A stretch of DNA of 64,000 bases from Micromonospora qiuiae. GTDB lineage: Bacteria; Actinomycetota; Actinomycetes; Mycobacteriales; Micromonosporaceae. Shown piece after piece: positions 16,957 to 25,673 of the stretch; the stretch's first letter is position 1; each line of letters begins with the position of its first letter. The notes under the pieces were generated by a model. That model had not been told where the DNA came from. It saw only the letters and a program-made list of their open reading frames with translations, and made no database searches. The position numbers were made by a program, and so were the translations under genes. The stretch covers positions 44,207 through 108,206 of the forward strand of contig NZ_BOPC01000015.1 of the NCBI RefSeq assembly GCF_016863555.1, read 5' to 3'.

Positions 16957-17457
16957 TCAACGATCAGGGTTCGGGTGGGGTTTTCGGGGGGAAGGTATGC
17001 CGATGGGGAGTGCGGTGGGGGCCAGGTCGGTGGGGGCCAGCTCGGCGGCGGCGGCCAGCGGCAGTGTGAACCTGGCGTCGGCGGCGGAGCCGGCCGTGCG
17101 TGACTCGCGAAGCATCCAGTTGATCTCGTCGGCCGTCCACCCCAGCCCCGGTCGGCCGGCGATTTCCCGGAGCAGCCGGAGCCCGGCTCGGGTGTCGTCG
17201 TCGTAGAACCGCATGCACCAGTGGTGCACCCACATGCCCAGCGCCCGTACGCCGTCCCGGTCCAGCGAGCGCAGCAGCCGGCCGCAGGCGGTGTCGCCGA
17301 AGGCCCGGCCCGGGTCACCGGCGCGGTCCCGCTCGATGGCCCCGACGGCGGCGGGAGCGACCGCCCGCATCCGGTCGTAGAAACCTTGGACCACGGCTGT
17401 GTCCAGCGGTGGGTGCCCGTCTGTAGACGCCGCCGCCCGACCCGCCACGCTCACCAT
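16957..17457 (-). CDS. hypothetical protein
   Basis: The 166-aa protein starts at ATG 17457 with AGAAGGGG upstream. The central part (VVQGFYDRMRAVAPAAVGAI, ALGMWVHHWCMRFYDDDTRA, then WTADEINWMLRESR) is helical. There is no signal peptide or known motif. The C-terminus is Pro/Ala-rich. Codon bias is good. It has no clear operon partner. Confidence 0.6.
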   Translation of the reverse strand: MVSVAGRAAASTDGHPPLDTAVVQGFYDRMRAVAPAAVGAIERDRAGDPGRAFGDTACGRLLRSLDRDGVRALGMWVHHWCMRFYDDDTRAGLRLLREIAGRPGLGWTADEINWMLRESRTAGSAADARFTLPLAAAAELAPTDLAPTALPIGIPSPRKPHPNPDR

Positions 17458-17642
17458 CGCCGTACCCCTTCTTGAGTTGATGGCCGCACGCTACCGACCA
17501 CAACCGACACTTTCCCGTACGCCGCACACGTGTACCCCCCACCGCCCTGTCGAGCTGAACCGTTGGCGCCATCACGGAAGGGCTGCTCGTCGCTGCCGGT
17601 CACTGCCGGAACGCCCGCCGCACCGCACGCCGCACGGCGCAC

Positions 17643-17738
17643 GCCGGTGCCGGTGCCGGTGCCGGTGCCCGTGCCCGTGCCCGTGCCGGTGCCCGTGCCG
17701 ATGCCGATGCCCGTGCCCGTGCCGATGCCGGTGCCGGT
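17643..17738. repeat. hexanucleotide microsatellite
   Basis: About 16 copies of CCGGTG/CCCGTG/CCGATG run without interruption to the C1 palindrome at 17740. The array is non-coding and likely variable in length between strains. Confidence 0.85.
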
Positions 17739-17739
17739 T

Positions 17740-17794
17740 GTTAATACGGGGCCCTTCCTCTACACGAGGCGTTAATAAGGTGCCCTTCCTTACA
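17740..17794. repeat. palindromic repeat C1
   Basis: This is one copy of the roughly 54-bp C element. It reads GTTAATACGGGGCCCTTCCT, then CTACACGAGGCGTTAATAAG and GTGCCCTTCCTTAC, in the orientation opposite to the copies at 23874, 31913, 39794 and 52862. It lies 49 bases upstream of ada-alkA. Confidence 0.85.
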
Positions 17795-17842
17795 CAACGG
17801 CCAGGTCTGAAAGCCGCCAGATGCGGGTTCGGGGGTGGGCGC

Positions 17843-19366
17843 ATGATCGGTGGTGTGGAGTTGGACTTTGAGCGGTGCTACCGGGCCGTCGACAGCCGTG
17901 ACCAGCGGTTCGACGGCTGGTTCTACACCGGCGTGACCTCGACCGGGATCTACTGCCGGCCGTCCTGTCCGGCGATGACACCGAAGCGGCAGAATGTCCG
18001 ATTCTTTCCCTCGGCGGCGGCGGCGCAGAGCGCAGGGCTGCGGGCCTGCCGGCGGTGTCGGCCGGACGCCTCCCCCGGCTCCCCGCAGTGGGACGTCCGC
18101 GCCGACGTGGTGGGGCGGGCGATGCGGCTGATCGCCGACGGGGTGGTCGACCGCGACGGGGTGCCGGGGCTGGCGGCTCGGCTCGGGTACACCGAACGGC
18201 ACCTGCACCGGATGCTGCGGGCCGAACTCGGTGCCGGGCCGTTGGCGCTGGCCCGGGCCCAACGCGCACAGACCGCCCGTACGCTGATCGAGACCACCGG
18301 GCTGGGCCTGGCCGAGATCGCGTTCGCCGCCGGGTTCGGCAGCGTCCGGCAGTTCAACGACACGGTCCGCGAGGTCTACGGGGTGGCACCGTCGCAGTTG
18401 CGCGCTGGCCGTCGGGCGACGATCGGTGGGGCGGGCACGGTCACCCTGCGGTTGGCGTACCGTCCTCCGCTGCACGCCGCCGCGCTGCTGGATTTTCTCG
18501 CCCGACGCACGCTGCCCGGGGTGGACGAGGTACGCGACGGGACGTACCGCCGGGGGTTGCGGCTGCCGAACGGCACCGGCGAGGCGGCCCTGACCCCGGC
18601 GGACGGGTATGTCGCGGCCACGCTGCGCCTGACCGACCTGCGCGACCTGGCCCCCGCCGTGGCCCGTTGCCGGCGCCTGTTCGACCTCGACGCGGACCCG
18701 GTCGCCATCGACCAGACCCTCGCCACCGCCCCGGCCCTGACCCCGGCGGTGGCCGCCGAACCCGGCGTACGCGTTCCCCGCGCGGTCGACGGCTTCGAGA
18801 TCGCCGTCCGCGCCATCGCCACCCAGCAGGTCTCCCTCACCTCAGCCCGCACCACCCTCACCCACCTCCTCGCCCACCTTCCCACCCCCCGGACCGCCGC
18901 CCAGGGCGTTGTTGATCAAGAGGATTGCGTTCAGAATCGCCGCGCCGATGACGCAAACCACTTGGTCAACAGCGGTGAGGGTGAGTCCATGCGGGGGTTT
19001 CCTGGTGCGGAGGAGGTGCTGCAGGTGCCGGACTCGGGGTTTCGGATGGCGGTGGGGCGGCGGGAGGCGATTCGGGGGGTGGCCCGGGCGGTGGTCGACG
19101 AGGGGCTCGATCTGGCGCCGGGCGGGGACCGGGAGGAGACGGTACGGCAGTTGCTGGCGATCCCCGGAATCGGGCCGTGGACAGTGGGCTACCTGGCGAT
19201 GCGTGCGCTCGGCGACCCGGACGCGTTCCTCTCCACCGATCTTGCGGTGCGCCGGGGCGCCGCCGCCCTCAGCCTCCCCGACTACCCGAAGGCCCTTGAC
19301 GCGTACGCCGCCCGTTGGCGTCCCTGGCGTTCGTACGCGGTGATTCGACTCTGGAGAGCAGCGTGA
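17843..19366 (+). CDS. Ada-AlkA fusion: DNA-alkylation repair regulator and glycosylase, with in-frame element
   Basis: The 507-aa protein contains, in order, the Ada zinc domain (Cys38, Cys42, Cys69, Cys72; TGIYCRPSCPA, then CRRC), an AraC helix-turn-helix (about 85-185), an AlkA N-terminal domain and an HhH-GPD glycosylase (LLAIPGIGPWTVGYLAMRAL, catalytic Asp in LSTDLAVRRG). It should sense methyl phosphotriesters, activate repair genes and excise alkylated bases. Codons 357-376 are exactly a 60-bp palindromic element (18911-18970) placed between AlkA subdomains, absent from the normal fold. The stop overlaps the next gene (GTGA), forming an alkylation-repair operon with ogt. Confidence 0.92.
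   Translation: MIGGVELDFERCYRAVDSRDQRFDGWFYTGVTSTGIYCRPSCPAMTPKRQNVRFFPSAAAAQSAGLRACRRCRPDASPGSPQWDVRADVVGRAMRLIADGVVDRDGVPGLAARLGYTERHLHRMLRAELGAGPLALARAQRAQTARTLIETTGLGLAEIAFAAGFGSVRQFNDTVREVYGVAPSQLRAGRRATIGGAGTVTLRLAYRPPLHAAALLDFLARRTLPGVDEVRDGTYRRGLRLPNGTGEAALTPADGYVAATLRLTDLRDLAPAVARCRRLFDLDADPVAIDQTLATAPALTPAVAAEPGVRVPRAVDGFEIAVRAIATQQVSLTSARTTLTHLLAHLPTPRTAAQGVVDQEDCVQNRRADDANHLVNSGEGESMRGFPGAEEVLQVPDSGFRMAVGRREAIRGVARAVVDEGLDLAPGGDREETVRQLLAIPGIGPWTVGYLAMRALGDPDAFLSTDLAVRRGAAALSLPDYPKALDAYAARWRPWRSYAVIRLWRAA
18911..18970. repeat. 60-bp palindromic element A3, inserted in frame in ada-alkA
   Basis: It begins GTTGATCAAGAGGATTGCGT and ends with the imperfect complement ACGCAAACCACTTGGTCAAC (17 of 20 pairs). 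The outer GTTGATCA and near-60-base length match the A elements at 163 and 1293. It starts on a codon boundary and is 20 codons long, so it adds 20 residues without breaking the gene. Confidence 0.8.
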
Positions 19367-19896
19367 ACACGACTTTGGAGGAAAGCGTGCGCAGCACGTT
19401 CATCGACAGCACCACCCTCGGCACTCCCGCCGGCCCGTTCACCATCCTCGCCGGCCCGGACGGCGCGGTACGGGCCGCCGGCTTCACCCCTGATCCGGCG
19501 GACCTGCTGCCGTTGATCCACGCGAGCCTGCGCGGCGAACTCCGCCAGCGCCCCGATCTCGGCCCGGTCACTGCGGCCGTCGCGGCGTACCTCGACGGTG
19601 AGCTGACCGCGATCGACGCGGTACCGGTCGAGCAGCACACGGGCGGGGCGTTCATGTCGCACGCCTGGGAGGTGCTGCGCGGGGTGAAGCCGGGCCAGCC
19701 GGTCACCTACACCGGGTACGCCGCACTGGCGGGCCGTCCGGCTGCGGTGCGTGCCGCCGCGGCGGCCTGCGCCCGCAACGCCGCCGCCCTCTTCGTCCCC
19801 TGTCACCGGGTGCTGCGCACCGACGGGACGCTGGGCGGCTACCGCTGGGGGCTGCCCGTGAAGGAATGGCTGCTCGCTCACGAAGGCCGCGACTAG
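19363..19896 (+). CDS. ogt: methylated-DNA--protein-cysteine methyltransferase
   Basis: The 177-aa protein has the active-site motif PCHRV (FVPCHRVLRTDG) and the preceding helix-turn-helix (PVTYTGYAALAGRPAAVRAA), followed by GGYRWGLPVKEWLL. It removes O6-methylguanine by irreversible transfer to its Cys. GTG 19363 overlaps the ada-alkA stop and has GGAG upstream. GTG 19387 behind TTGGAGGAAAGC is an equally good start. It is co-transcribed with its likely activator Ada. Confidence 0.93.
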   Translation: MNTTLEESVRSTFIDSTTLGTPAGPFTILAGPDGAVRAAGFTPDPADLLPLIHASLRGELRQRPDLGPVTAAVAAYLDGELTAIDAVPVEQHTGGAFMSHAWEVLRGVKPGQPVTYTGYAALAGRPAAVRAAAAACARNAAALFVPCHRVLRTDGTLGGYRWGLPVKEWLLAHEGRD

Positions 19897-19898
19897 CG

Positions 19899-20040
19899 CC
19901 ACGCGGCCACCCGGCCACCCGGCCACGCGGCACCCCGCCACCCCGCCACCCCGCCACCCCGCCGCACGGCACCGCGCCGCCCCGCCACCCCGCCACCCCG
20001 CTACGCGGCCACCTCGCCACGCGGCCACGCCGGCCACGCG
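19899..20040. repeat. GCCACCCC/GCCACGCGG minisatellite
   Basis: Roughly 15 imperfect copies of an 8-9 base GCCACnnnG/C unit fill the space between ogt and the ABC exporter. No gene is supported in it. Confidence 0.75.
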
Positions 20041-20088
20041 TCAACCATCCGGCTGAGGGCGTCACCCTCATGTTCTCGCTACCGTCGG

Positions 20089-21936
20089 ATGGTGGCTGCG
20101 CGGAGCGACAGCGGCCCGGCCGACCGGGGCGAGGTCGGACGACATCCGCTGCGCAATCTCTGGCGGCTGCGGCACTACCTGCGCCCGCACGCCGTGCAGT
20201 TCGGCTGGCTGATGTGGGCCGGGTTCGCCGCCACCGGGGCGGGCATCGCTGTGCCTCTGGTGGCGCAGCAGGTGGTTGACGGGCCGGTGGCCCGGCGGGA
20301 TCTGGCCGGACTGTTCCAGTTGGCCGGGCTCGCGCTGCTGTTCGGCCTGGCCGAAGCCCTGCTGATCTTCGTACGCCGGTGGGTGCAGTCGTCCTCCTCG
20401 GTGGCCATGGAGGCGGCCATCCGCGACGACGTCTACGCCCACCTGCAACGGCTGCCGGCCAGCTTCCACGACCGGTGGCCCTCCGGTCAGCTGCTCTCCC
20501 GGATCACCAGCGATCTGTCGGTGCTGCGCCGGTTTCTCTCCTTCGGCCTGCTCTTCCTCGTCCTGAACCTGGTCACCTACCTGGTCGTGGTGGTGCTGCT
20601 GATCCGGCTGCATCCGGTGCTGGGCCTGCTGGTGGCGGCCAGCGCGGCGCCGCTGTTCCTGATCGCCCGCCGCTTCGGCCGGCACTACCACACCGCCTCT
20701 CGGCGGATGCAGGACCAGCAGGGCGACGTGGCAACCCTGGTCGAGGAGACCGCGCAGGGGTTGCGCACCATGAAGGCGTACGGCCGGGGGCCACAGTTGA
20801 TTGACCGGTTCGTCGCCGACACCCGGACGCTGCACGACATCGGGGTCGGCAAGGGTCGCCTGCTCGCCCGTACCTCCGCCCGGCTCGATCTGGTGCCCAA
20901 CCTGACCCTGGGCATCGTGCTCGTGGCGGGCACTGCGGCGGTCGCCGACGGCCGGCTCACCGTCGGCCAACTGGTCGCCTTCGTCAGCCTCCAACTGATG
21001 CTGATCTGGCCGGTGCAGTCGCTGGGCTGGATCATCGCCAACGGTCAGGAGGCGGCCACCGCCGCCGACCGCATCCAGGAGGTGCTGGACAGCCCACCGG
21101 CCATCATGGACGCCCCGCACGCCGTCGCCCTGCCGCGCTGCGCGGTACGCGGCCGGCTTTGCTTCGAGGGCGTCACCTTTCGCTACCCGGGCACCACCGA
21201 GCCGGTGCTGCGCGGCATCGACCTGACCGTCGAACCCGGCGAGACCATCGCCGTGGTCGGTGCCACCGGCAGCGGCAAGAGCACTCTGCTGTCGCTGGTG
21301 CCCCGGCTGCACGACGTCGAGGCGGGCCGGCTCACCCTCGACGGGCACGACCTGCGCGACCTGCGGTTGGCCTCGCTGCGCCAGCTGGTCGCGATGGCCT
21401 TTGAGGAGCCGACGCTGTTCTCCATGTCGGTGTGGGAGAACCTCACTCTGGGCCGCCCCGACGCCGGCGAGGACGAGGTGCGGGCGGCGCTCGTGCTGGC
21501 CCGGGCCGAGTTTGCGTACGACCTGCCGTGGGGCCTGCGGACCCGGCTGGGCGAGCAGGGCCTGTCGCTCTCCGGAGGTCAGCGGCAGCGGCTGGCTCTG
21601 GCCCGGGCGGTGCTCGTCCGGCCCGCGGTGCTCGTGCTCGACGATCCGCTCTCCGCGCTCGACGTGCACACCGAGGCGGCGGTGGAGTCGGCGTTGAAGG
21701 GGGTGCTGCGGGACATGACCGCCCTGCTGGTGGTGCACCGGCCCTCCACCATCGGCCTCGCCGACCGGGTGGCGCTGCTGGATGACGGCCGGATCACCGC
21801 CGTCGGGCCACACACCGAACTGCTGGCCACCGTGCCGGCCTACCGCGCGCTGCTCACCGCCGAGCCGGCGTCCGCGCCACCTCCCCGGGCACCGGCCAAG
21901 CCGGCACCGGACGGTTGCCCGCTGGTGCGCTCATGA
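20089..21936 (+). CDS. ABC exporter half-transporter 1 (degenerate Walker B)
   Basis: The 615-aa protein has six membrane segments in residues 35-320 and one ATP-binding domain: Walker A GATGSGKST, Q-loop, signature LSLSGGQRQR, Walker B VLVLDDPLSALD and switch His in VVHRPSTI. The catalytic Glu after Walker B is Asp, as in the degenerate subunit of heterodimeric exporters such as TM287/288. Its stop overlaps the next ATG (ATGA), so the two subunits are coupled. The substrate (drug or lipid) is unknown. Confidence 0.92.
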   Translation: MVAARSDSGPADRGEVGRHPLRNLWRLRHYLRPHAVQFGWLMWAGFAATGAGIAVPLVAQQVVDGPVARRDLAGLFQLAGLALLFGLAEALLIFVRRWVQSSSSVAMEAAIRDDVYAHLQRLPASFHDRWPSGQLLSRITSDLSVLRRFLSFGLLFLVLNLVTYLVVVVLLIRLHPVLGLLVAASAAPLFLIARRFGRHYHTASRRMQDQQGDVATLVEETAQGLRTMKAYGRGPQLIDRFVADTRTLHDIGVGKGRLLARTSARLDLVPNLTLGIVLVAGTAAVADGRLTVGQLVAFVSLQLMLIWPVQSLGWIIANGQEAATAADRIQEVLDSPPAIMDAPHAVALPRCAVRGRLCFEGVTFRYPGTTEPVLRGIDLTVEPGETIAVVGATGSGKSTLLSLVPRLHDVEAGRLTLDGHDLRDLRLASLRQLVAMAFEEPTLFSMSVWENLTLGRPDAGEDEVRAALVLARAEFAYDLPWGLRTRLGEQGLSLSGGQRQRLALARAVLVRPAVLVLDDPLSALDVHTEAAVESALKGVLRDMTALLVVHRPSTIGLADRVALLDDGRITAVGPHTELLATVPAYRALLTAEPASAPPPRAPAKPAPDGCPLVRS

Positions 21937-23870
21937 CCGCCGCCCACTGGCGGGGGGTCGCCGCCGATCCGCACGCCGACCGCAGCCTGGCCGAGGAGAC
22001 CTCCCCGGAGGCGGTGGCCCGGCTACGCGCCCGCAGCCGGGCGCTGCTGGCCGACGTGCTGCGCCCGCACCGCAGGCGGCTGGGCGCGGCCGTCGCGCTG
22101 CTGCTGACCCAGAACGCTGCGGCCATGTCCGGGCCGTACCTGGTGATGCTCGGCATCGACCGGGCGATCGAACCGCTGCGGGCCGGCCGTCCCGGCCCGC
22201 TGGTCGCCGTCGCCGCCGCGTTCGCCGCCGCGGCCGGAATCGAGTACGCGGCCCGCCGTGGCTTCCTCACCCTCTCCGCCCGGATCGGCCAGGCCGTCCT
22301 GCTCGACCTGCGCCATCGGGTGTACGCGCACTTCCTGCGCCTGCCGGTGGCTTTCCACGAGCGCTACACCTCGGGTCGGATGATCTCCCGGCTGACCAGC
22401 GACATCGAATCGATCGCCGAACTCGCCGACGGGGGCGTCGAGGGTCTGGTGATGGCCGTACTGACGATCGTCTCGGTGGCCGGCATCCTGCTCTGGCTGG
22501 ACCTGCCGCTGGCTGCGGTCACTCTGCTCGCCTTCCCGCTGCTGTTCTGGCTGTCCCGCTGGTTCGCGCGGGCGTCGGCCGCCGCCTACCGGCGTACCCG
22601 CGAGGCGATGGCCCTGGTCATCGTGCACTTCGTCGAGTCGATGCGGGGTATCCGGGCCGTGCAGACGTACCGCCGGCAGGCCCGCAACCAGGAAATCTTC
22701 GCCTCGGTCAACGACGACTACCGCCGCTCCAGCCGGCACGCGTTCCGCCTGATCGCGACGTATTCGCCGGGGATCAAGCTGATCGGCAACGTCACCGTGG
22801 CGGTGGTGCTCTGCTACGGCGGCGCGCGGGTGCTGGACGGGCACATCGAGGTCGGCGTGCTCGCGGCGTTCCTGCTCTACCTGCGTCGGTTCTTCGACCC
22901 GATGCAGGAACTGAGCCAGTTCTACAACTCCCTGCAATCGGCCACGGCGGCGTTGGAGAAGCTCGCCGGGTTGCTCGACGAGCGCCCCGAGGTCGCCGAA
23001 CCAACTCATCCTGTCCCGCTGCCCCGCCGCCCGGCGAGCGACGCAACCGGCAGCCCGACCGGCGACGCGACCGGCAGCCCGACCGGCGACCCGACTGGCG
23101 GCCCGAGCGGCGGCCCGGCCGGCGGCGCGGTCACCTTCCGGAAGGTCTCGTTCGGGTACCGGCCGGACGCACCGATCCTGACCGGGCTGGACCTCACCAT
23201 CCCGGCCGGGCAGACCGTGGCGCTGATCGGGCCGACCGGCGCTGGCAAGTCCACCGTCGCCAAGCTGCTCGCCCGGTTCTACGACCCGCTCGACGGCACG
23301 GTCACGCTCGACGGTGTGGACCTGCGCCAGGTGGCCGACGCCGAGCTGCGCCGCGCGGTGGTGCTGGTCACCCAGGAGACGCACCTGTTCGGCGGCACCG
23401 TGGCGGAGAACATCCGGTTCGGCCGCCCGGACGCCGATGACGCCGCCGTGACGGCCGCCGCGCGGGCGATCGGTGCGCACGACTTCATCGCGGCGCTACC
23501 CGACGGGTACGCCACCGAAGTACGCCGGCGCGGCGGCCGGCTCTCCGCCGGGCAGCGCCAACTGGTCGCCTTCGCCCGTGCGTTCCTGGCCGATCCGGCA
23601 GTGCTGATCCTGGACGAGGCCACCTCGTCGTTGGACGTGCCGACCGAACGCCTGGTGCAGCGCGCGCTCGGCACCATCCTGCGGGACCGGACGGCGGTGG
23701 TGATCGCGCACCGGCTCTCCACGGTGGAGATCGCCGACCGGGTCCTCGTCCTCGACGGCGGGCGGATCGTCGAGGACGGCCCGCCCGCCGAGCTGATCGC
23801 CGACGGTGGCCGGTACGCCGCCCTGCACCACCAGTGGCGGCTGGGTATTTCCGTGCCCGACCAGGTGTGA
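21933..23870 (+). CDS. ABC exporter half-transporter 2 (catalytic Walker B)
   Basis: The 645-aa partner of the upstream gene has six membrane segments, Walker A GPTGAGKST, Walker B VLILDEATSSLD with the catalytic Glu, and switch His in IAHRLSTV. Its signature is LSAGQRQL instead of LSGGQ. In the heterodimer this non-canonical signature faces the Asp-type Walker B of subunit 1, so both deviations fall in the same ATP site. The linker before the ATPase has tandem Gly/Asp/Pro/Thr repeats (DATGSPTG). The start at ATG 21933 is set by the ATGA overlap. Confidence 0.93.
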   Translation: MTAAHWRGVAADPHADRSLAEETSPEAVARLRARSRALLADVLRPHRRRLGAAVALLLTQNAAAMSGPYLVMLGIDRAIEPLRAGRPGPLVAVAAAFAAAAGIEYAARRGFLTLSARIGQAVLLDLRHRVYAHFLRLPVAFHERYTSGRMISRLTSDIESIAELADGGVEGLVMAVLTIVSVAGILLWLDLPLAAVTLLAFPLLFWLSRWFARASAAAYRRTREAMALVIVHFVESMRGIRAVQTYRRQARNQEIFASVNDDYRRSSRHAFRLIATYSPGIKLIGNVTVAVVLCYGGARVLDGHIEVGVLAAFLLYLRRFFDPMQELSQFYNSLQSATAALEKLAGLLDERPEVAEPTHPVPLPRRPASDATGSPTGDATGSPTGDPTGGPSGGPAGGAVTFRKVSFGYRPDAPILTGLDLTIPAGQTVALIGPTGAGKSTVAKLLARFYDPLDGTVTLDGVDLRQVADAELRRAVVLVTQETHLFGGTVAENIRFGRPDADDAAVTAAARAIGAHDFIAALPDGYATEVRRRGGRLSAGQRQLVAFARAFLADPAVLILDEATSSLDVPTERLVQRALGTILRDRTAVVIAHRLSTVEIADRVLVLDGGRIVEDGPPAELIADGGRYAALHHQWRLGISVPDQV

Positions 23871-23873
23871 GTT

Positions 23874-23927
23874 GTAAGGAAGGGCCCCCTTTTAACGCCT
23901 GGTGTAGAGAAAGGGCCCCCTTTTAAC
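23874..23927. repeat. palindromic repeat C2
   Basis: The copy has two half units, each GTA(A/G)GGAAAGGGCCCCCTTTTAAC-like, and begins four bases after the exporter stop codon. It may terminate the exporter operon. Confidence 0.85.
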
Positions 23928-23955
23928 ACGCGCTGCGCGGGATCGACCGCAGGCT

Positions 23956-24009
23956 GTTAATAGGGGGCCCCTCCTCTACCAGAGGCGTTAAAAGGGGACC
24001 CTTCCTTGC
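23956..24009. repeat. palindromic repeat C3
   Basis: This is a second C copy in the opposite orientation, 28 bases from C2. The two lie back to back between convergent operons and end close to the stop of the ABC-2 permease gene. Confidence 0.85.
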
Positions 24010-24012
24010 ACC

Positions 24013-24723
24013 TCAGCTGGTTTCGCCGGCGACGGAGAAGGCGCGCAGCCGGTCGATCGCGAGCAGGCTGAAGCCGATGCTGACCAGCGCGATCATCACC
24101 GCCGCCAGCGGCATGGAGACCGTGGTGTGCAGCAGCTCGGTCGGGGCGAGCCGGTCGGCGAGGGCGATCACGTAGTGCTGGATGGAGAAGACCCGGCTGC
24201 CGGCGAGCACGTTGCTGAGCAGCCCCTCCCAGATCAGCACGTAGACCAGGCCGAGCAGCACCGGCCGCCGGGTGAGCAGGCTGGCTGCCACGAACAGCGC
24301 CGAGTACGCCAGCGCCCCGGCCGACGCGGCGACGGCCAGGGCCAGACCGAGGCGTACCGAATCGGCCAGCAGGCCCGCGGCGAACAGGGGCGCCGCCACG
24401 GTGGCCGCGGTGACACCGGCCGCCACCGCCAGCTTCGGCAGTACGATCTGCCAGCGCGGCAGCGGCGTGGTGAGCACGTGCACCACAGTGCCGTCGTCGA
24501 TCTCGGCACCGAGCACGCCGGTGCCGACGATCAGCGCGACCACCGGCAGCACCACGGCCAGCCCGAGGCCGACCAGCACCGGCGGCCCCCAGTCCGACGG
24601 TGCCACCCCCAACCCGCGGGAGAGTACGGCCAGCACCACCAGCAACACCGGCAGGGGCAGCAGCAACAGGAACCGGCGGCGGCCGAAGAGCCCGCGGGCG
24701 GTGATCCAGGCGACAGTGGACAT
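24013..24723 (-). CDS. ABC-2 type permease
   Basis: The 236-aa protein has about six hydrophobic segments (LLLLPLPVLLVVLAVLSRGL, then VLVGLGLAVVLPVVALIVG, and so on) and no ATPase motif. It is the last gene of a four-gene minus-strand operon of ATPase, permease, ATPase, permease. Its ATG overlaps the stop of the adjacent ATPase gene by one base (TGATG). Such operons in actinobacteria export unknown substrates. Confidence 0.85.
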   Translation of the reverse strand: MSTVAWITARGLFGRRRFLLLLPLPVLLVVLAVLSRGLGVAPSDWGPPVLVGLGLAVVLPVVALIVGTGVLGAEIDDGTVVHVLTTPLPRWQIVLPKLAVAAGVTAATVAAPLFAAGLLADSVRLGLALAVAASAGALAYSALFVAASLLTRRPVLLGLVYVLIWEGLLSNVLAGSRVFSIQHYVIALADRLAPTELLHTTVSMPLAAVMIALVSIGFSLLAIDRLRAFSVAGETS

Positions 24724-25673
24724 CAGGCCTCCACCAGGTAGGAGAAGACGCTCTCCAGGGACTCGTCCTCGGGGATCAGCTGGCGTACCCGTACGCCTCG
24801 GGCCAGGGCGACCTTCGGCAGCACCCGGGTGAAGGCGCCGTAGTCGCCGGCCCGTACGGTCAGGCCGTCGCGGCCCAGCTCGACTCCGCTGACCGAGGGC
24901 TCGGCCATCAGGGCCACCGCCAACGCCCGATCATCGGTGGAGCGGATGGCGAAGACGTGCGGCCGGTTGGTCATCAGCCGACGGATGGTCCGGAAGTCGC
25001 CGGAGGCGGCCAGTCGCCCGGCGACCATCACCTGCACGGTGCCGGAGACCTGCTCGACCTCCTCCAGGATGTGCGAGCTGAACAGGATGGTGCGGCCGGC
25101 GTCGCCGAGCGAGTGCAGCAACTCCATCATGTGCAGCCGCTGGCGCGGGTCCATGCCGTTGAACGGCTCGTCCAGCAGCAGCACCTGCGGGTCGTGCACC
25201 AGCGCCGCCGCCACCCGGGCCCGCTGCCGCATGCCCTTGGAGTACGTGCCGATCCGGCGGTCCTGCGCGCCCTCCAGCTCGACCATCGCCACCGCCCGCC
25301 GGGCCGCGGCCTGCGGGTCCGGCAGCTTGTGCAGCTTCGCGGTGGCCAGCACGAACTCGTACGCGGTGAGGAAGCTGTGCACCGCCTCCCGCTCGCTGAC
25401 CAGCCCGAGTCGCCGGTAGACGGCCGGGTTGCGCCAGGTGGGCCGGCCGTCGAGGGTGACCGCGCCCCGGGAGGGGGCGAGGAAACCGGCCATCATGTGC
25501 AGCAGTGTGGTCTTGCCGGCGCCGTTCGGGCCGAGCAGGCCGGTCACCCCGGGGCCGAGGCTCATGCTCACGTCGTTGACCGCCACCACGTTGCCGTACC
25601 AGCGGGAGACCCCGGCGAGGTCGAGGGTGCTGGTGGCCGTGGCCGGCGCGGCGGCAGAGGTTGTCGTGGTCAT
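24723..25673 (-). CDS. ABC transporter ATP-binding protein
   Basis: The 316-aa ATPase has Walker A GPNGAGKTT, signature YSKGMRQRARVA, Walker B VLLLDEPFNGMD and switch His in FSSHILEEVEQ. The C-terminal 90 residues are the extension typical of ABC-2 exporter ATPases. Its start overlaps the stop of the upstream permease (ATGA) and its stop overlaps the downstream permease start, so the operon is tightly coupled. Confidence 0.92.
   Translation of the reverse strand: MTTTTSAAAPATATSTLDLAGVSRWYGNVVAVNDVSMSLGPGVTGLLGPNGAGKTTLLHMMAGFLAPSRGAVTLDGRPTWRNPAVYRRLGLVSEREAVHSFLTAYEFVLATAKLHKLPDPQAAARRAVAMVELEGAQDRRIGTYSKGMRQRARVAAALVHDPQVLLLDEPFNGMDPRQRLHMMELLHSLGDAGRTILFSSHILEEVEQVSGTVQVMVAGRLAASGDFRTIRRLMTNRPHVFAIRSTDDRALAVALMAEPSVSGVELGRDGLTVRAGDYGAFTRVLPKVALARGVRVRQLIPEDESLESVFSYLVEA

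Noticed and set aside
17643..17738. Possible CRISPR array
   Set aside because: The repeats are contiguous hexamers without spacers and no cas gene is present.
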